A stretch of DNA of 64,000 nucleotides from Chitinophaga pinensis (GTDB lineage Bacteria > Pseudomonadota > Gammaproteobacteria > Burkholderiales > SG8-41). Location of the stretch: positions 1 through 64,000 of the forward strand of contig CALQCM020000017.1 of assembly GCA_943329075.2 (NCBI GenBank), written 5' to 3'. How positions within the stretch are numbered: the first letter of the stretch is position 1; the number at the start of each line of letters is the position of its first letter. This document shows positions 53,057 through 62,955 of this stretch, piece after piece. Below the pieces are notes generated by a model that was not told where the DNA came from, did not search any database, and worked only from the letters and a program-made list of their open reading frames with translations. Position numbers and translations under genes: made by a program.

Positions 53057-54478
53057 CTAGCTCGCCGGACCGCTCAGGATGGCGTCGGCAATCTTGCGCT
53101 TAAGCTGCTTGCCATCGGTAAGCACACCGTGGAATTTCTTGCCTTCCACCATGACTTTGCCGCGCAGGATCGTCATTTCAGGCCACGCCGAGACTTCGTA
53201 TCCTTCCCACGGGCTGTAGTCGGACTCGTGCAGATCCTCGACACGTATTTTGCGGTTGGCGGCCGGGTCGAGCACGACGATGTCGGCGTCGCTGCCAACG
53301 GCAATGGCGCCCTTACGCGGATAGAGGCCAAAAATGCGCGCCGCGTTTGCCGAAGTCAGATTGACGAAGCGCAGCAGCGACTCGCCGCGCTTGGCGACGA
53401 TCTCGTTATACATCACGGACAACCGCGGTTCGACGCCGTTATGACCGCCGAGCGTGTTGTCAATCTTGTTTTCCTTGATCTTAGGCGCGAGCGGCGTACA
53501 AATGCCGTCAGTGGCGATCGCGCTAATGGCGCCGGTCTTGATCATGCCTTCCCACAGCGCGGCGCGATCATCCTCGCCCTTCAGCGACGGATAAGTGTGA
53601 TAAATCTGGCCGTTCGGACGTTTGTAGGCTTCGCTCGTCAGCAGCGCGTAATGGTGCAGCGTCTCGCCGTAAATCGGGAAACCCTTGCGCCGCGATTCAG
53701 CGATCGCCTCGACGCCGGTACGCGCGCTCGTGTGCATCATGTAAAGCGCGGCGGCTTCAACGTTTTCCGCGAGCCGGATGATGCGCCGGAAAGATAGATC
53801 TTCGGACAGCGTATTGTGGACTTCCGGCATATTTTCGAAGCCGGTACGGCCTTCGCGTCCGAGCTTGCGGTACATGTGCATGACGATGTCGTTGTCTTCG
53901 GCGTGTATGCAAGCGATACCACCTTCGCGCGCGAGGATCTGCAGGATCTCCCAGATATCGCCGTAATCGACTTTCCAATCCGAACGACGCGGCAGGCCGT
54001 CGGTGGTGTAGATCTTGATGCTCGGGTAACCGGCCTGCACGACCTCGGGCAGTTCGCCAAGGATTTCCAGCGGAATTTTGCCGTTAAGCAACACGTGATA
54101 GGCGTAGTCGCAATGGCACTGGTTGGTCCAATCAACTTCGCGATTTTCGATCGTCTGCCGCATGGTTTCGCCCTGTTTCCAGATCGCGAAATCGATGATC
54201 GTCGTGGTTCCGCCAAACAGCGCCGCGCGGCTGATGTGATCGGGCCCCGCACTGTAAATTTGCGTGCCGGGATTCTGCCATTTGCAGTGCAGATGCGGAT
54301 CGAGGCCACCCGGAATCACGATCTTACCGGTGGCATCGATAACGCGCACGGCATCGCCCGCCTTGAGCGTGCCGGGCATGGCGAGCGCAGCGATTTTGCC
54401 GTCCTGAACGCCTATATCCCAGTTCCCCGGACCCAATGGAGTTACGACACGGTCGCTGCGAATGATTAGATCAAGCAT
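53057..54478 (-). CDS. Dihydropyrimidinase/hydantoinase-family amidohydrolase
   Basis: The protein is 473 aa, the usual length for D-hydantoinases. The first zinc ligands are His62 and His64 in DPHLHCKW, the carboxylated Lys is in PSIKIYTTDG near residue 155, and CIHAEDND supplies another His. Hydrolysis of a cyclic amide (hydantoin, dihydropyrimidine or a lactam) to a carbamoyl acid is expected. It is divergent from the enolase-superfamily gene at 54653, and the CobW-type chaperone 870 bases away could serve it. Confidence 0.92.
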   Translation of the reverse strand: MLDLIIRSDRVVTPLGPGNWDIGVQDGKIAALAMPGTLKAGDAVRVIDATGKIVIPGGLDPHLHCKWQNPGTQIYSAGPDHISRAALFGGTTTIIDFAIWKQGETMRQTIENREVDWTNQCHCDYAYHVLLNGKIPLEILGELPEVVQAGYPSIKIYTTDGLPRRSDWKVDYGDIWEILQILAREGGIACIHAEDNDIVMHMYRKLGREGRTGFENMPEVHNTLSEDLSFRRIIRLAENVEAAALYMMHTSARTGVEAIAESRRKGFPIYGETLHHYALLTSEAYKRPNGQIYHTYPSLKGEDDRAALWEGMIKTGAISAIATDGICTPLAPKIKENKIDNTLGGHNGVEPRLSVMYNEIVAKRGESLLRFVNLTSANAARIFGLYPRKGAIAVGSDADIVVLDPAANRKIRVEDLHESDYSPWEGYEVSAWPEMTILRGKVMVEGKKFHGVLTDGKQLKRKIADAILSGPAS

Positions 54479-54652
54479 TTTCGGGCTCTCTTTTCGATTT
54501 AGTGCGGATTTTGCATTCTAGCTTGGGAGAGTGTAATTCGGAAGTGCAAACCGCTGCAGTACAGACGGGCGACGCCAACGGTAAGAGCCTGCAAGATGAT
54601 TATCAACTCTGGTAACCTAGACTCTGTTTTCAAACCGAAGAGCCAAGAATCG

Positions 54653-55807
54653 ATGAATACGTCGAAGTCGAAGCGAACCCCGCTGAATGCCGAACCGTTG
54701 ATGATTCGCCGCGTCGACGCGATACCGGTAGCGATCCCCCTCACCAAACCGATCGTAATGGGGGGCGGACAGAGATACGAGCACTCGGAGAGTTTGATCG
54801 TCAGGATAGAGGCCGCCAATGGCTTGGTGGGATGGGGTGAAGCTTCGGCAGCGCCGACAATGACCGGCGACATGCTCGCAGGCATGGTGCAGGCGGTCGA
54901 ACAGCACCTTGCGCCGCTTCTGGTCGGGAGCAACGCTCTGCTGCGCGCGCAACTGGCGCACAAGTTGTCGCGCGCCGTTATCGGCAATACGGGACCAAAG
55001 GCTGCCTGCGACGTTGCACTCCATGATCTGGCCGGCCGCCATCTTGGCGTGCCCCTCGTCGAGCTGCTCGGCGGCAAAGCGCGGGAGTCCGTGTGTGCGC
55101 TATCGCAGTTGGGGAATTCCCGCGTCGAAGACGATATTGCCGAGGCCAGAACGAGGCGGCGCGAAGGCTATAGATTCTTCAAACTCAAAGTCGGAGTTAA
55201 ACCGGTCGAAGAGGAGATCGGTGGCGTGCATGCGCTCAGAAAGGCACTCGGCCCCGACGTAATACTGTGCGCGGACGCGAACATGAGCATGACTCCTTCA
55301 AGCGCGCGCAAGTTTGTACTGGGGGCCGCCGATGCCAATATCCTGTTTCTCGAGCAGCCGCTCCGCGATCACGATCTGGTTGGCGCGCTTGCGCTTGCGC
55401 GCATGAGCCCGATCCCTTTGTGCGCGGACGAGTCTGCACACAGCTTGGAAAGCATCATGAACTGGCGAAGTGCGGGTGCGATCGCGGGCGTCACACTGAA
55501 GACAATCAAGCTCGGCGGCATGGCGTCGACTGCGCGTGCCGCGATCGTATGCGATGCACTGGGCATGTCACTCAATCTCGCAAGTAAGACCGGAGAATCA
55601 AGCATAGGCGCTGCCGCGCTCGTGCACCTGAGCTACGCGATTCCCAATATCGACTGGGGCATCAACATTACCAATCAATACCTATCGACTGACCTCGTGC
55701 GGCAACCGATCGGACAAAAAGGCGGTAGCGTGGAATGTCCGACCGCGCCGGGCCTCGGCATCGATGTGGATGAGCGCGCGATCGCGCGCTTCAAGGTTGT
55801 CAGCTAG
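54653..55807 (+). CDS. Mandelate racemase / muconate lactonizing enzyme-family protein
   Basis: The protein is 384 aa from ATG 54653; ATG 54701 is also possible. It is an enolase-superfamily enzyme: N-terminal capping domain with GWGEASAAP, the active-site KLKVG strand (FFKLKVG), then LCADANMS, FLEQPL and LCADESAH for the Mg ligands, and KTIKLGG near the C-terminus. Acid sugar dehydration, cycloisomerisation or dipeptide epimerisation are the possibilities. It converges on the amidase at 55808 with no gap. Confidence 0.9.
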   Translation: MNTSKSKRTPLNAEPLMIRRVDAIPVAIPLTKPIVMGGGQRYEHSESLIVRIEAANGLVGWGEASAAPTMTGDMLAGMVQAVEQHLAPLLVGSNALLRAQLAHKLSRAVIGNTGPKAACDVALHDLAGRHLGVPLVELLGGKARESVCALSQLGNSRVEDDIAEARTRRREGYRFFKLKVGVKPVEEEIGGVHALRKALGPDVILCADANMSMTPSSARKFVLGAADANILFLEQPLRDHDLVGALALARMSPIPLCADESAHSLESIMNWRSAGAIAGVTLKTIKLGGMASTARAAIVCDALGMSLNLASKTGESSIGAAALVHLSYAIPNIDWGINITNQYLSTDLVRQPIGQKGGSVECPTAPGLGIDVDERAIARFKVVS

Positions 55808-57436
55808 CTACTTCGGAAACGCGAAAACCATGGCGGGCTCGACCGCGCGCGCGTGATTGCGCGCTATGCGATCGGCCATTGCTAGCGCATACGGAGCGGC
55901 GCTCACCAACATCTCGCGGCTGCGTGCATCGAGTTTCAAACCCGCACGCTGCGCCGCGGTTTGGATAAACGCAAGCGTTGTCGCGTCAGGTTCCTGCACC
56001 GCCGGCTCCGGCTGTAACCTGATCGGCGTTGAAGTTCCCCCACGCTCGAGCCGTGGTCGCTGCGAACGCCATGCCGTGGCTTTTTCATAGGCGTGACCGA
56101 GGCGAAGTACGGCATCGTCGCGAAACGGCGCTGCGGCGATTTGCATGCCGAGCGGCAGACCATTTGCGGCAAAACCGTTGCACACAGACATCGCCGGACC
56201 ACCGGTTACGTTGAAAATATTGTAGATACTTGGCTTACTCCAGAACTCGATTCCCTTGAATTGATCCAGACGCGGTGCCGGGCCCGACCCGGCTGTCAGC
56301 ATCACATCGAAATCGCGGTAAACCGGCTTCATTTCCTGCAGCATGATTTGGCGTTCGCGCTGCGCCTGCACGTAGTCGGTTCCCTGAAACAGACACCCCG
56401 GCAGAACCTTGCGCAGGAATTCGGTCCCGAAATTGCCAGCCCGATTCATCAAATCCATCTGATGATTGGAAAACAACTCGCACTCCGCGATTACCATCCT
56501 TACGTCATGATAGGCGTGCATCGGCCGCACGCGAATGTCGCGGCAGACTGCCCCGAGCCCGGTGAGAACATGCACTGCTTCATCCATGGCGCGCGCCAGT
56601 TCGGCGTTGACCGGAAGATCTTCTTCCCAGAAGTGGCGGATGACGCCGATGCGCATGCCGCGGACGTCAGTCGTTAATCCGGCACGGTAATCGGGTATCG
56701 ATGCTGCAATGCTGCCGGGATCCGCCGCGTCGTGGCTGGCGATAGCCTGCAGCAAGATCGCGCAGTCTTCGACAGTCCAAGCCATCGGGCCGCAAGTATC
56801 AAATGAATAAGAGTTCGGTATGACGCCCCGTCGGCTAACTAGGCCGTAAGTCGGCTTGAGGCCAACCAGACCGCCGAGGGCAGCAGGATTGCGGATCGAT
56901 GCGCCGGTGTCGGAACCCAGTGCGCCGAGCACTAAGCCGGCGGCGACGGCGGCGGCCGATCCACTGCTTGAACCGCCAATATAGTGCTCGACGTTCCAGG
57001 GATTCCGCGGGATGGGCCATGGCAGATCGTGTGATGGGCCCCCGATGGCGAACTCGTGGGTGCCGAGTTTTCCCATCAATATGGCCCCGCTCGCATAAAG
57101 CATGGCGGTGGCAGCCGAATCTTCGATCGGGACGTTGTCGATTAAAATCTTCGAATGCGCCGTGGTGCGGATGCCGGCTGTGTTGTAGATGTCCTTGAGA
57201 CCGAACGGAATCCCGTGCAAGGGACCTCGCCAGTGACCGGCGCAGATCGCCGCTTCGGCATCGCGTGCCTGACTGAGCGCGAGTTCAGGTGTTGGCGTAA
57301 TGAAAGCATGGATTTGTGGATCGAGCGTCTCGATCCGCTCGAGCAACCTGCGGGTCAATTCCACCGGCGAGAGCTTGCGGGACTTGAGCAACTCGCCGGC
57401 TTGGGCGATTGTCAGGAAATCGGTATCTGGAATCAT
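55808..57436 (-). CDS. Amidase signature family hydrolase
   Basis: The protein is 542 aa. The triad is Lys81 (PFGLKDIYN), Ser156 (IGGSSSGSAAA) and Ser180 (SDTGASIRNPA). A C-terminal extension of about 60 residues beyond the conserved domain (QRAGLKLDARS and onward) is longer than in the amidase at 49158. It is likely a cytoplasmic amide hydrolase. Its stop codon abuts the end of the enolase-superfamily gene, and the Bug gene at 57578 lies 140 bases upstream of its start on the same strand. Confidence 0.92.
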   Translation of the reverse strand: MIPDTDFLTIAQAGELLKSRKLSPVELTRRLLERIETLDPQIHAFITPTPELALSQARDAEAAICAGHWRGPLHGIPFGLKDIYNTAGIRTTAHSKILIDNVPIEDSAATAMLYASGAILMGKLGTHEFAIGGPSHDLPWPIPRNPWNVEHYIGGSSSGSAAAVAAGLVLGALGSDTGASIRNPAALGGLVGLKPTYGLVSRRGVIPNSYSFDTCGPMAWTVEDCAILLQAIASHDAADPGSIAASIPDYRAGLTTDVRGMRIGVIRHFWEEDLPVNAELARAMDEAVHVLTGLGAVCRDIRVRPMHAYHDVRMVIAECELFSNHQMDLMNRAGNFGTEFLRKVLPGCLFQGTDYVQAQRERQIMLQEMKPVYRDFDVMLTAGSGPAPRLDQFKGIEFWSKPSIYNIFNVTGGPAMSVCNGFAANGLPLGMQIAAAPFRDDAVLRLGHAYEKATAWRSQRPRLERGGTSTPIRLQPEPAVQEPDATTLAFIQTAAQRAGLKLDARSREMLVSAAPYALAMADRIARNHARAVEPAMVFAFPK

Positions 57437-57577
57437 CGCGACCTCAAGTGGGTGATGCGCAGGGGGATCTGCGAATAGCTCGAATGGAAGCTGCCGGCGC
57501 GTCCACCGCGGGTGACTACAACATGATCGAACAACGGCAGTAGCAGTGCGTGGAAGTGAGGGCGGCTTGCATTTCCT

Positions 57578-58558
57578 TCACTGTGCATATGGCTTCAGGA
57601 TAGGCTCCCACCGCTTGATTTCTGCCTTGTAGAATGCGCTGAACTCATCAGCGCTGCTCCACGATGATTCTGCCCCCAATGCAGCCATTCGATCCCGCAG
57701 GTTCGGATCCTGCAAGGCTTTTTGCATTTCCGAGTTCAGCTTTGACACGATCGGACGCGGGAGGCCACCGGGCCCCCAAATCGCGTACCACGTGGAGTAA
57801 TTAAAGCGCGCCAGTCCTGCTTCGGCCATGGTCGGTACTTCGGGCAGAAGCGCCGACCGTTTTACCGTGCTGACTCCCAAGGCACGCAGCTTACCTGAAG
57901 AAATAAGCGCAATGCTGGACGCGATCGGCGCAAACGATAGGTCAATCATGCCTGCCGCCAGGTCGACGAGTGCGGGGGCCGAGCCCCGGTACGATACGTT
58001 CACGAGCTTAATGCCGGCAGCGATTTGAAAATACTCGCTGCATACATGATCGGAACCGCCAATGCCGCCGGATCCGTAATTAAGTTGGCCCGGGCGCGAG
58101 TTTGCCAGTTGAATTAGTTCCTGTACCGTTTTCACGGGCGACCCGAAACTAACTGTCAGTACGTTCGGGCTGATTGCAATCAAGCTTAGCGGCGTGAAAT
58201 CCTTGATCGAGTCATATGGCAGCTTCTTATAGAGCGTTTCGTTGAAAGCCATGGAAAGGCTGCTAACCAACAACGTATACCCATCCGGCGCAGCTTTCGC
58301 GACGATGGCCGCGCCGATGATGCTCCCAGCGCCAGTGCGATTGTCCACCACGAATGACTGGCTTGTTGATCCCGACAGCCTCGCGCCAACCAATCGTGCC
58401 ATTAAATCTATTCCACCACCGGAAGCCTGAGGTACGACTATGCGGACCGCTTTGTTCGGAAAAGCGTCAACAGATTCGGCAGCGATAACCGGTAATACGC
58501 CGAGGTCGATAAGGACAGCAATGAAGGCCCACTTGCTTAACGAATTCAGTGAATACAT
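57578..58558 (-). CDS. Bug-family receptor
   Basis: The protein is 326 aa with GGGGCGGAAA before ATG 58558. The signal ends near VIAAE, followed by AFPNKAVRIVVP. The loop is QASGGGIDLMAR (Ser-Gly-Gly in place of PGG) and the hinge is NVSYRGSAPA, with Ser for Pro. The C-terminus, LKPYAQ, is not the common RAD form. It probably shares a transcript with the amidase at 55808. Confidence 0.92.
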   Translation of the reverse strand: MYSLNSLSKWAFIAVLIDLGVLPVIAAESVDAFPNKAVRIVVPQASGGGIDLMARLVGARLSGSTSQSFVVDNRTGAGSIIGAAIVAKAAPDGYTLLVSSLSMAFNETLYKKLPYDSIKDFTPLSLIAISPNVLTVSFGSPVKTVQELIQLANSRPGQLNYGSGGIGGSDHVCSEYFQIAAGIKLVNVSYRGSAPALVDLAAGMIDLSFAPIASSIALISSGKLRALGVSTVKRSALLPEVPTMAEAGLARFNYSTWYAIWGPGGLPRPIVSKLNSEMQKALQDPNLRDRMAALGAESSWSSADEFSAFYKAEIKRWEPILKPYAQ

Positions 58559-59309
58559 TTTCCGCCCCTATTCGAATCAACGAGAGCCGAACTGGCACCC
58601 GGATAAATCTGCCTTAACTGGCTAGCTGCAATTAAAAAGCTGCCTGCCCAACCGCAACATCGTCGACATGATACCCCACGGGATTTTGCCAACTGTTACT
58701 TCGATTTAAGCAACCCGAACCTAATTTAAGCATCCAACCTCATCATTTACATGATGCCCCTATGACTAAGCGCCGATCCAGGTCAACAACGGCAGTCCAC
58801 TGCGATATTTGAATTTCGTGACCAACCCCGGCGCAGTCGCGGATAAATCACCCACAAGAATCGGTGCGGATGGGTATATCAACGTGAAATATTGTCCTGG
58901 GACGTCACAGCTTTTGGCGTTCCATCACAACCAAAGAAAAAGGAACGCAATGCGTTACGTTATTTTCGTTCTGTTGCTGTCAAGCGATTACGGTAGTGCT
59001 TTGGGGACTTGGGTGTCCGTACCCTATGGATGACGCATCCGCCGGTCGATCTGCTCTATACCGGACATTCGCGACCCGGACCTAGGCTCGAACCAGGGAC
59101 ACAAGGATTCACAGGCCTGTTTAGGACTTCATAGGCGTCCAAATGACAATACGTGTTACAACAGGTCAATAAAACTCTGGGTCGTTGGAAAAACCGCTGC
59201 GTGTTCTGGAACACTTAGGCGCGCAATCCAAGCAAGCGGTTGCAGTCGGTCAGTGCATTACGTTATTGAATATTTCAGGGGCAAGATTTCTGTCTCTTAT
59301 GCATTTTTT
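58559..59309. other. 750-bp intergenic region; tRNA T-arm-like sequence
   Basis: No complete gene is supported. On the minus strand, 59081-59097 can fold as a full tRNA T-arm (5-bp stem CCTGG/CTAGG with one G-U pair, loop TTCGAGC). Neither a D-arm nor a matching acceptor stem is found, so this is at most the remnant of a tRNA 3' end. A 27-codon ORF lies at 58950. Confidence 0.4.
58950..59033 (+). CDS. Possible 27-residue hydrophobic peptide
   Basis: AAAGGAACGCA gives a strong ribosome site just before ATG 58950, and the frame (MRYVIFVLLL and 17 more residues) ends at 59033. It resembles a truncated signal peptide or a small membrane peptide. It may be the start of a gene lost in this gap. 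Low confidence. Confidence 0.25.
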   Translation: MRYVIFVLLLSSDYGSALGTWVSVPYG

Positions 59310-60446
59310 CTAAGAGGTTGTATCGACCACGATTTCGTCGCCATCGACTCGAAACTTATGCGGCACCTGGTCGGATACCCACTCAGTAAACTCAAGAATT
59401 TCAGCAAACTTTGGATCATTCCCTTTTATCTGGTAGGGCTGAGCGCGAGGATTGATATACGCTGGGTAGAACGACACGCGTTCTATACCTTTTTTGCTCA
59501 TTATAATTTTCGGCACCATGGTCATGCGGCAATGTGTTGGAAAGAAGTAGCGGCCGTTTGGCGCCAAACATTCTTTATCGATACGATGCCAGACCACATT
59601 CCAGTCGTAGCTGTTGGGTGAAGTCTTTGGGGAGCCAGTCGTCATGAAATTGCCGATGCTGTAGAAGCAGACCTTGCCCTTGTAGACTTCGATTGCCTTG
59701 ATCGAGTGTGCATGATGGCCCAGGATCAGGTCAGCGCCCGCATCAATTGCCGCGTGGGCGATTGGAGGCTGATAGGTGCAAATCGTTTTGGCGACGATGC
59801 GCATGCCCCAGTGGATGGTGACGATTACAACGTCTGCTTGCTGTTTTGCTTTCCTTACATCTTCCTTCAGAGCCTCGAGATCGTCTTCATACGGGGTTGA
59901 GATCACGCGTGGCGGGGAACCTGGTTGGAATTCCTCGGCGGCGAAATGCGTGTGTGCGCGCATTGGTGATACGCCGGATTTATTTTTTCCGGCGGCCTGG
60001 CCGTCCCGGAGCACTGAGCAATAGGCGAGGATCGCGATTTTGACGCCATTCTTTTCGACAATCGCTGGCTTGCGTGCCTCTTCGCCATCGCGTCCGGCGC
60101 CTATCACGATCTTACCCATACTGCGAAATAGATCGATAGAGTCGAGCAGGGCATCTGGCCCCCAGTCCATCGCATGGTTACTGGCGAGCGAAACAATATC
60201 GATCCCAGCGGCGTCCCAGACCCCGGCCATCTTCGGATGTAGGCGACTATGCTGGCCGCCCGGGCCATAGGCGTAGTTCGGAATTTCGCCGCGTTCTGAG
60301 TAGGTGCGTTCACACTGGCCGAGTCGGATATCTGCCTGCTGTAGCAGCGGTGAGATCAACTCGGCGAATTCTTCTGTGGGTTCGTAGACGGGGCCAATGT
60401 CACCGCCGGTCATCAGGGTTACGCTACTGCTTTTATTATCTGCCAT
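59310..60446 (-). CDS. CapA-family (PgsA-like) metallophosphatase-fold protein
   Basis: The protein is 378 aa. The CapA domain shows MTGGDIGP near the start, SLASNHAMDWG at about 89-99 and GHHAHSIKAIEVYKG near 252, which supply metal ligands of the calcineurin-like fold. No signal peptide is predicted, unlike the membrane-anchored PgsA of poly-gamma-glutamate synthesis. No capB or capC is nearby, so polymer synthesis is unlikely; a stand-alone hydrolase is more plausible. The Bug gene at 60475 is just upstream on the same strand, with 28 bases between them. Confidence 0.85.
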   Translation of the reverse strand: MADNKSSSVTLMTGGDIGPVYEPTEEFAELISPLLQQADIRLGQCERTYSERGEIPNYAYGPGGQHSRLHPKMAGVWDAAGIDIVSLASNHAMDWGPDALLDSIDLFRSMGKIVIGAGRDGEEARKPAIVEKNGVKIAILAYCSVLRDGQAAGKNKSGVSPMRAHTHFAAEEFQPGSPPRVISTPYEDDLEALKEDVRKAKQQADVVIVTIHWGMRIVAKTICTYQPPIAHAAIDAGADLILGHHAHSIKAIEVYKGKVCFYSIGNFMTTGSPKTSPNSYDWNVVWHRIDKECLAPNGRYFFPTHCRMTMVPKIIMSKKGIERVSFYPAYINPRAQPYQIKGNDPKFAEILEFTEWVSDQVPHKFRVDGDEIVVDTTS

Positions 60447-60474
60447 GGATATCTTTCTTTAGTTCACATTAACG

Positions 60475-61467
60475 CTATTCAATTCGCATGCCGGCCGCGC
60501 GCACCAACTTTGCGTACTTGGTGGTCTGATCAATCAGATATTGTTGTAGCAATTCAGGCGTGCTGCCGACGGGATCTGCACATTCTTCTTTAAGGCGCGC
60601 TTTAACGTCTTCGGTCCTTAAGATTCGGGCAATGGCCTGATTGATCAGGTTGACCACCATCTCTGGCGTACTGCGGGGCGCTAGTAGCCCGTAGGCAGAA
60701 CTGAATTCGAACCCCTTCAGGTTGCTCTCCTGTAGCGTCGGCACCTCAGGCAGGGCTTGTGCACGGCGTGCGCTCGTCACGGCGAGCAGACGCAGTTTTC
60801 CTGTTCGCACTAGCGGCAGTGCACTTAACGGAGAAACGATCATCATCTGGGAACCGCCTGACACCACATCGATGACCGCCTGTGTGATGCCGCGATAGGG
60901 AATGTGTACAACGTCGACGCCAGCTGTAATTTTGAAGAATTCCCCGGCGAAATGGGCGACCGTCCCATTGCCAGACGACGCATAGTTGATCTGGCCGGGT
61001 TTAGACTTTGCGAGCCTGATCAGGTCCTGCGCGTTCTTGACCGGCAGCGATGGATGTACGATCAGCAGAAATGGTGTTGATGCGATTAGTGTGATGGGCG
61101 AAAAATCCTTGATCGGATCGTAGGGAAGCTTGCGAAAGAGATTGGCGTTGATCGCGTGAGTGTCGTTTACGATCAGGATCGTGTAGCCATCGGGTGGCGC
61201 CTTCGCCGCTAGATCGGTTCCAATGATGCTGCCTGCGCCGGCGCGGTTATCGACCACGACCTGCTGCTGCAGTGCTACCGAGAGTTTCTGGCCGAAGAAG
61301 CGTGCCACCGTGTCGGCGCCGCCGCCAGCTGAAAATGGCGAGATCAGGCGAATCGGTTTGCTCGGGTAATCCTGTGCGACCACCGGAACTACTACAGAGG
61401 CGAAGAGGAATAAAATCGGCGTGCCAATGCTTCGCAATGCTACGCGAATGCTATTACGATGGTTCAT
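60475..61467 (-). CDS. Bug-family receptor
   Basis: The protein is 330 aa from ATG 61467, directly after CTGGAGGATATC; the longer ORF to 61656 lacks such a site. The signal ends at VVAQ, followed by DYPSKPIRLISPF. The loop is SAGGGADTVAR and the hinge is HIPYRGITQA. It ends AAGMRIE. It probably shares a transcript with the CapA-like gene and is divergent from the MmgE/PrpD gene at 61560. Confidence 0.93.
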   Translation of the reverse strand: MNHRNSIRVALRSIGTPILFLFASVVVPVVAQDYPSKPIRLISPFSAGGGADTVARFFGQKLSVALQQQVVVDNRAGAGSIIGTDLAAKAPPDGYTILIVNDTHAINANLFRKLPYDPIKDFSPITLIASTPFLLIVHPSLPVKNAQDLIRLAKSKPGQINYASSGNGTVAHFAGEFFKITAGVDVVHIPYRGITQAVIDVVSGGSQMMIVSPLSALPLVRTGKLRLLAVTSARRAQALPEVPTLQESNLKGFEFSSAYGLLAPRSTPEMVVNLINQAIARILRTEDVKARLKEECADPVGSTPELLQQYLIDQTTKYAKLVRAAGMRIE

Positions 61468-61559
61468 TGATATCCTCCAGAAGGTCGGAGGAATTGTAAA
61501 CCAGTAATTTATTGCCTTGGCGTCATTTCTGACAGAATCTGAGTGGAGTTCACACAATT

Positions 61560-62906
61560 TTGCACACACCGACTGCATCACAAACATTCTCCGCATTTGC
61601 CACCGGTCTTCGATATGAAGACATACCGGCACCGGTGGTTGCACGGGCCAAGGCATGCATTCTTGACACTATCGCGGCGTGCACCTTCGGTGCACAGTTA
61701 CCGTGGAGCCGCATGGTGATTGATCTGGCGACGGAAAATGGTGCGGCCGGCGACTCTTCGGTGCTCGGAACCCGGTTCAAGTTGCGCGCGCCGTTTGCAG
61801 CGCTTGCCAACGGCGCCACCGCGCATGCGTTCGAACTTGACAGCATGTGCCAGCCCAGCGTGGGTGCTCATCCAGGGGCAGGTCTGGTTGTGCCTGGTCT
61901 CGCTGTCGCCCAGGCGCGGCACAATAGCGGGCGCGAGCTGATTACGGCTTTTGTGGCTGGTTGCGAGGTGATGTACCGGATCGGCCATGCAGCACACCAC
62001 AGTAGCGAGAGAATGGGTTTTCATGCGCCTGGCCTACTTGGTGTTTTTGGCGGAGCGATCACCAGCGGGCTGTTGATGAAGCTGGATCCAGCGCAGCTCA
62101 TGCACGCGCTAGGGATTGCCGGATCTCTGACGGCCGGTGTGCTTGAGTTCTCAAAGTCCGGCGGTATGGTTAAGCGCCTCCATCTTGGACGTGCCGCAGA
62201 GGGGGCAATTACAGCGACTTTGCTGGCGAACAAAGGCTTTACCGGCCCGACGCAGGTGATTGAGGGCAGGTATGGCTTTTTAAATGTCTATTGCCGCGAT
62301 GCCGAGATTCCACTTTTGACTGCTGGATTGGGGGAAACATGGCGCACGCTAACCACCACGCTCAAGTGTTATGCCTGTCACAGCACCGCACATGTTCCGG
62401 TGACTGCTGCACTCGCGATAAAGTCGCGGGGTATCAACCCTGATGATATTGAATCCATCAGGGTTGCTGGCAGCGAAAAAATGGTTAGCCACCACAACAT
62501 CCCTGAACCAATGGAAATGTCGACGGCGCAGTACAGCGCGCCGTTCAGTGTCGCACTCGCTTTTTATCGCGATCCGCGAAATCCGGCGGTGTTTGATGAC
62601 TCTGCCCTGAATGATCCGGCGATTCGTGCACTGACCCGCAAGGTCAAATTGGCGGTGCGCACCGCGCGGCCGGGAGATACCACATTAGCGTCGCTTGTCA
62701 CCGTGTTAATGAAGGATGGACGTGAATTTTCCGAGGACTGCCAGTATTACCCGGGTATGCCGCAGCAACCTCTGACCGAGCAGCAACTTGCAACAAAGTT
62801 TCAAGCGTTAACCACGGCGATTCCTCAGGCACGCGCCGCCCGGCTATTCGAGCGCTGCATGGATCTCGAATCAGTCACCGATGTCGGGACCCTCGAGTTT
62901 TTCTGA
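61560..62906 (+). CDS. MmgE/PrpD-family protein
   Basis: The protein is 448 aa with TTG 61560 as likely start (GTGGAG 15-20 bases upstream, no nearer ATG in frame). The family pattern is clear: FSAFATGLRYEDIPAPVVARAK, then GATAHAFELDSMCQPSVGAHPGAGL near residue 80, and GGMVKRLHLGRAAEGAITATLLA. PrpD is a 2-methylcitrate dehydratase; other members act on aconitate or related tricarboxylates. Together with the neighbouring TcuA-like flavoprotein this suggests tricarboxylate or branched dicarboxylate metabolism. Confidence 0.9.
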   Translation: MHTPTASQTFSAFATGLRYEDIPAPVVARAKACILDTIAACTFGAQLPWSRMVIDLATENGAAGDSSVLGTRFKLRAPFAALANGATAHAFELDSMCQPSVGAHPGAGLVVPGLAVAQARHNSGRELITAFVAGCEVMYRIGHAAHHSSERMGFHAPGLLGVFGGAITSGLLMKLDPAQLMHALGIAGSLTAGVLEFSKSGGMVKRLHLGRAAEGAITATLLANKGFTGPTQVIEGRYGFLNVYCRDAEIPLLTAGLGETWRTLTTTLKCYACHSTAHVPVTAALAIKSRGINPDDIESIRVAGSEKMVSHHNIPEPMEMSTAQYSAPFSVALAFYRDPRNPAVFDDSALNDPAIRALTRKVKLAVRTARPGDTTLASLVTVLMKDGREFSEDCQYYPGMPQQPLTEQQLATKFQALTTAIPQARAARLFERCMDLESVTDVGTLEFF

Positions 62907-62955
62907 TAGCGTAGATGTTCGCTCCAGATTGTTTGGCGGAAGGCGGTAGTTCTGA

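Noticed and set aside
52640-53797. 385-codon plus-strand ORF across the DUF1848 and dihydropyrimidinase genes
   Set aside because: It is antisense to two well supported genes, is rich in Arg, Val and Asp as expected for a shadow of GC-rich coding sequence, and has no recognisable domain.
59079-59140. Complete tRNA gene on the minus strand
   Set aside because: Only the T-arm folds; the D-arm, a proper anticodon stem and a matching acceptor stem are missing.
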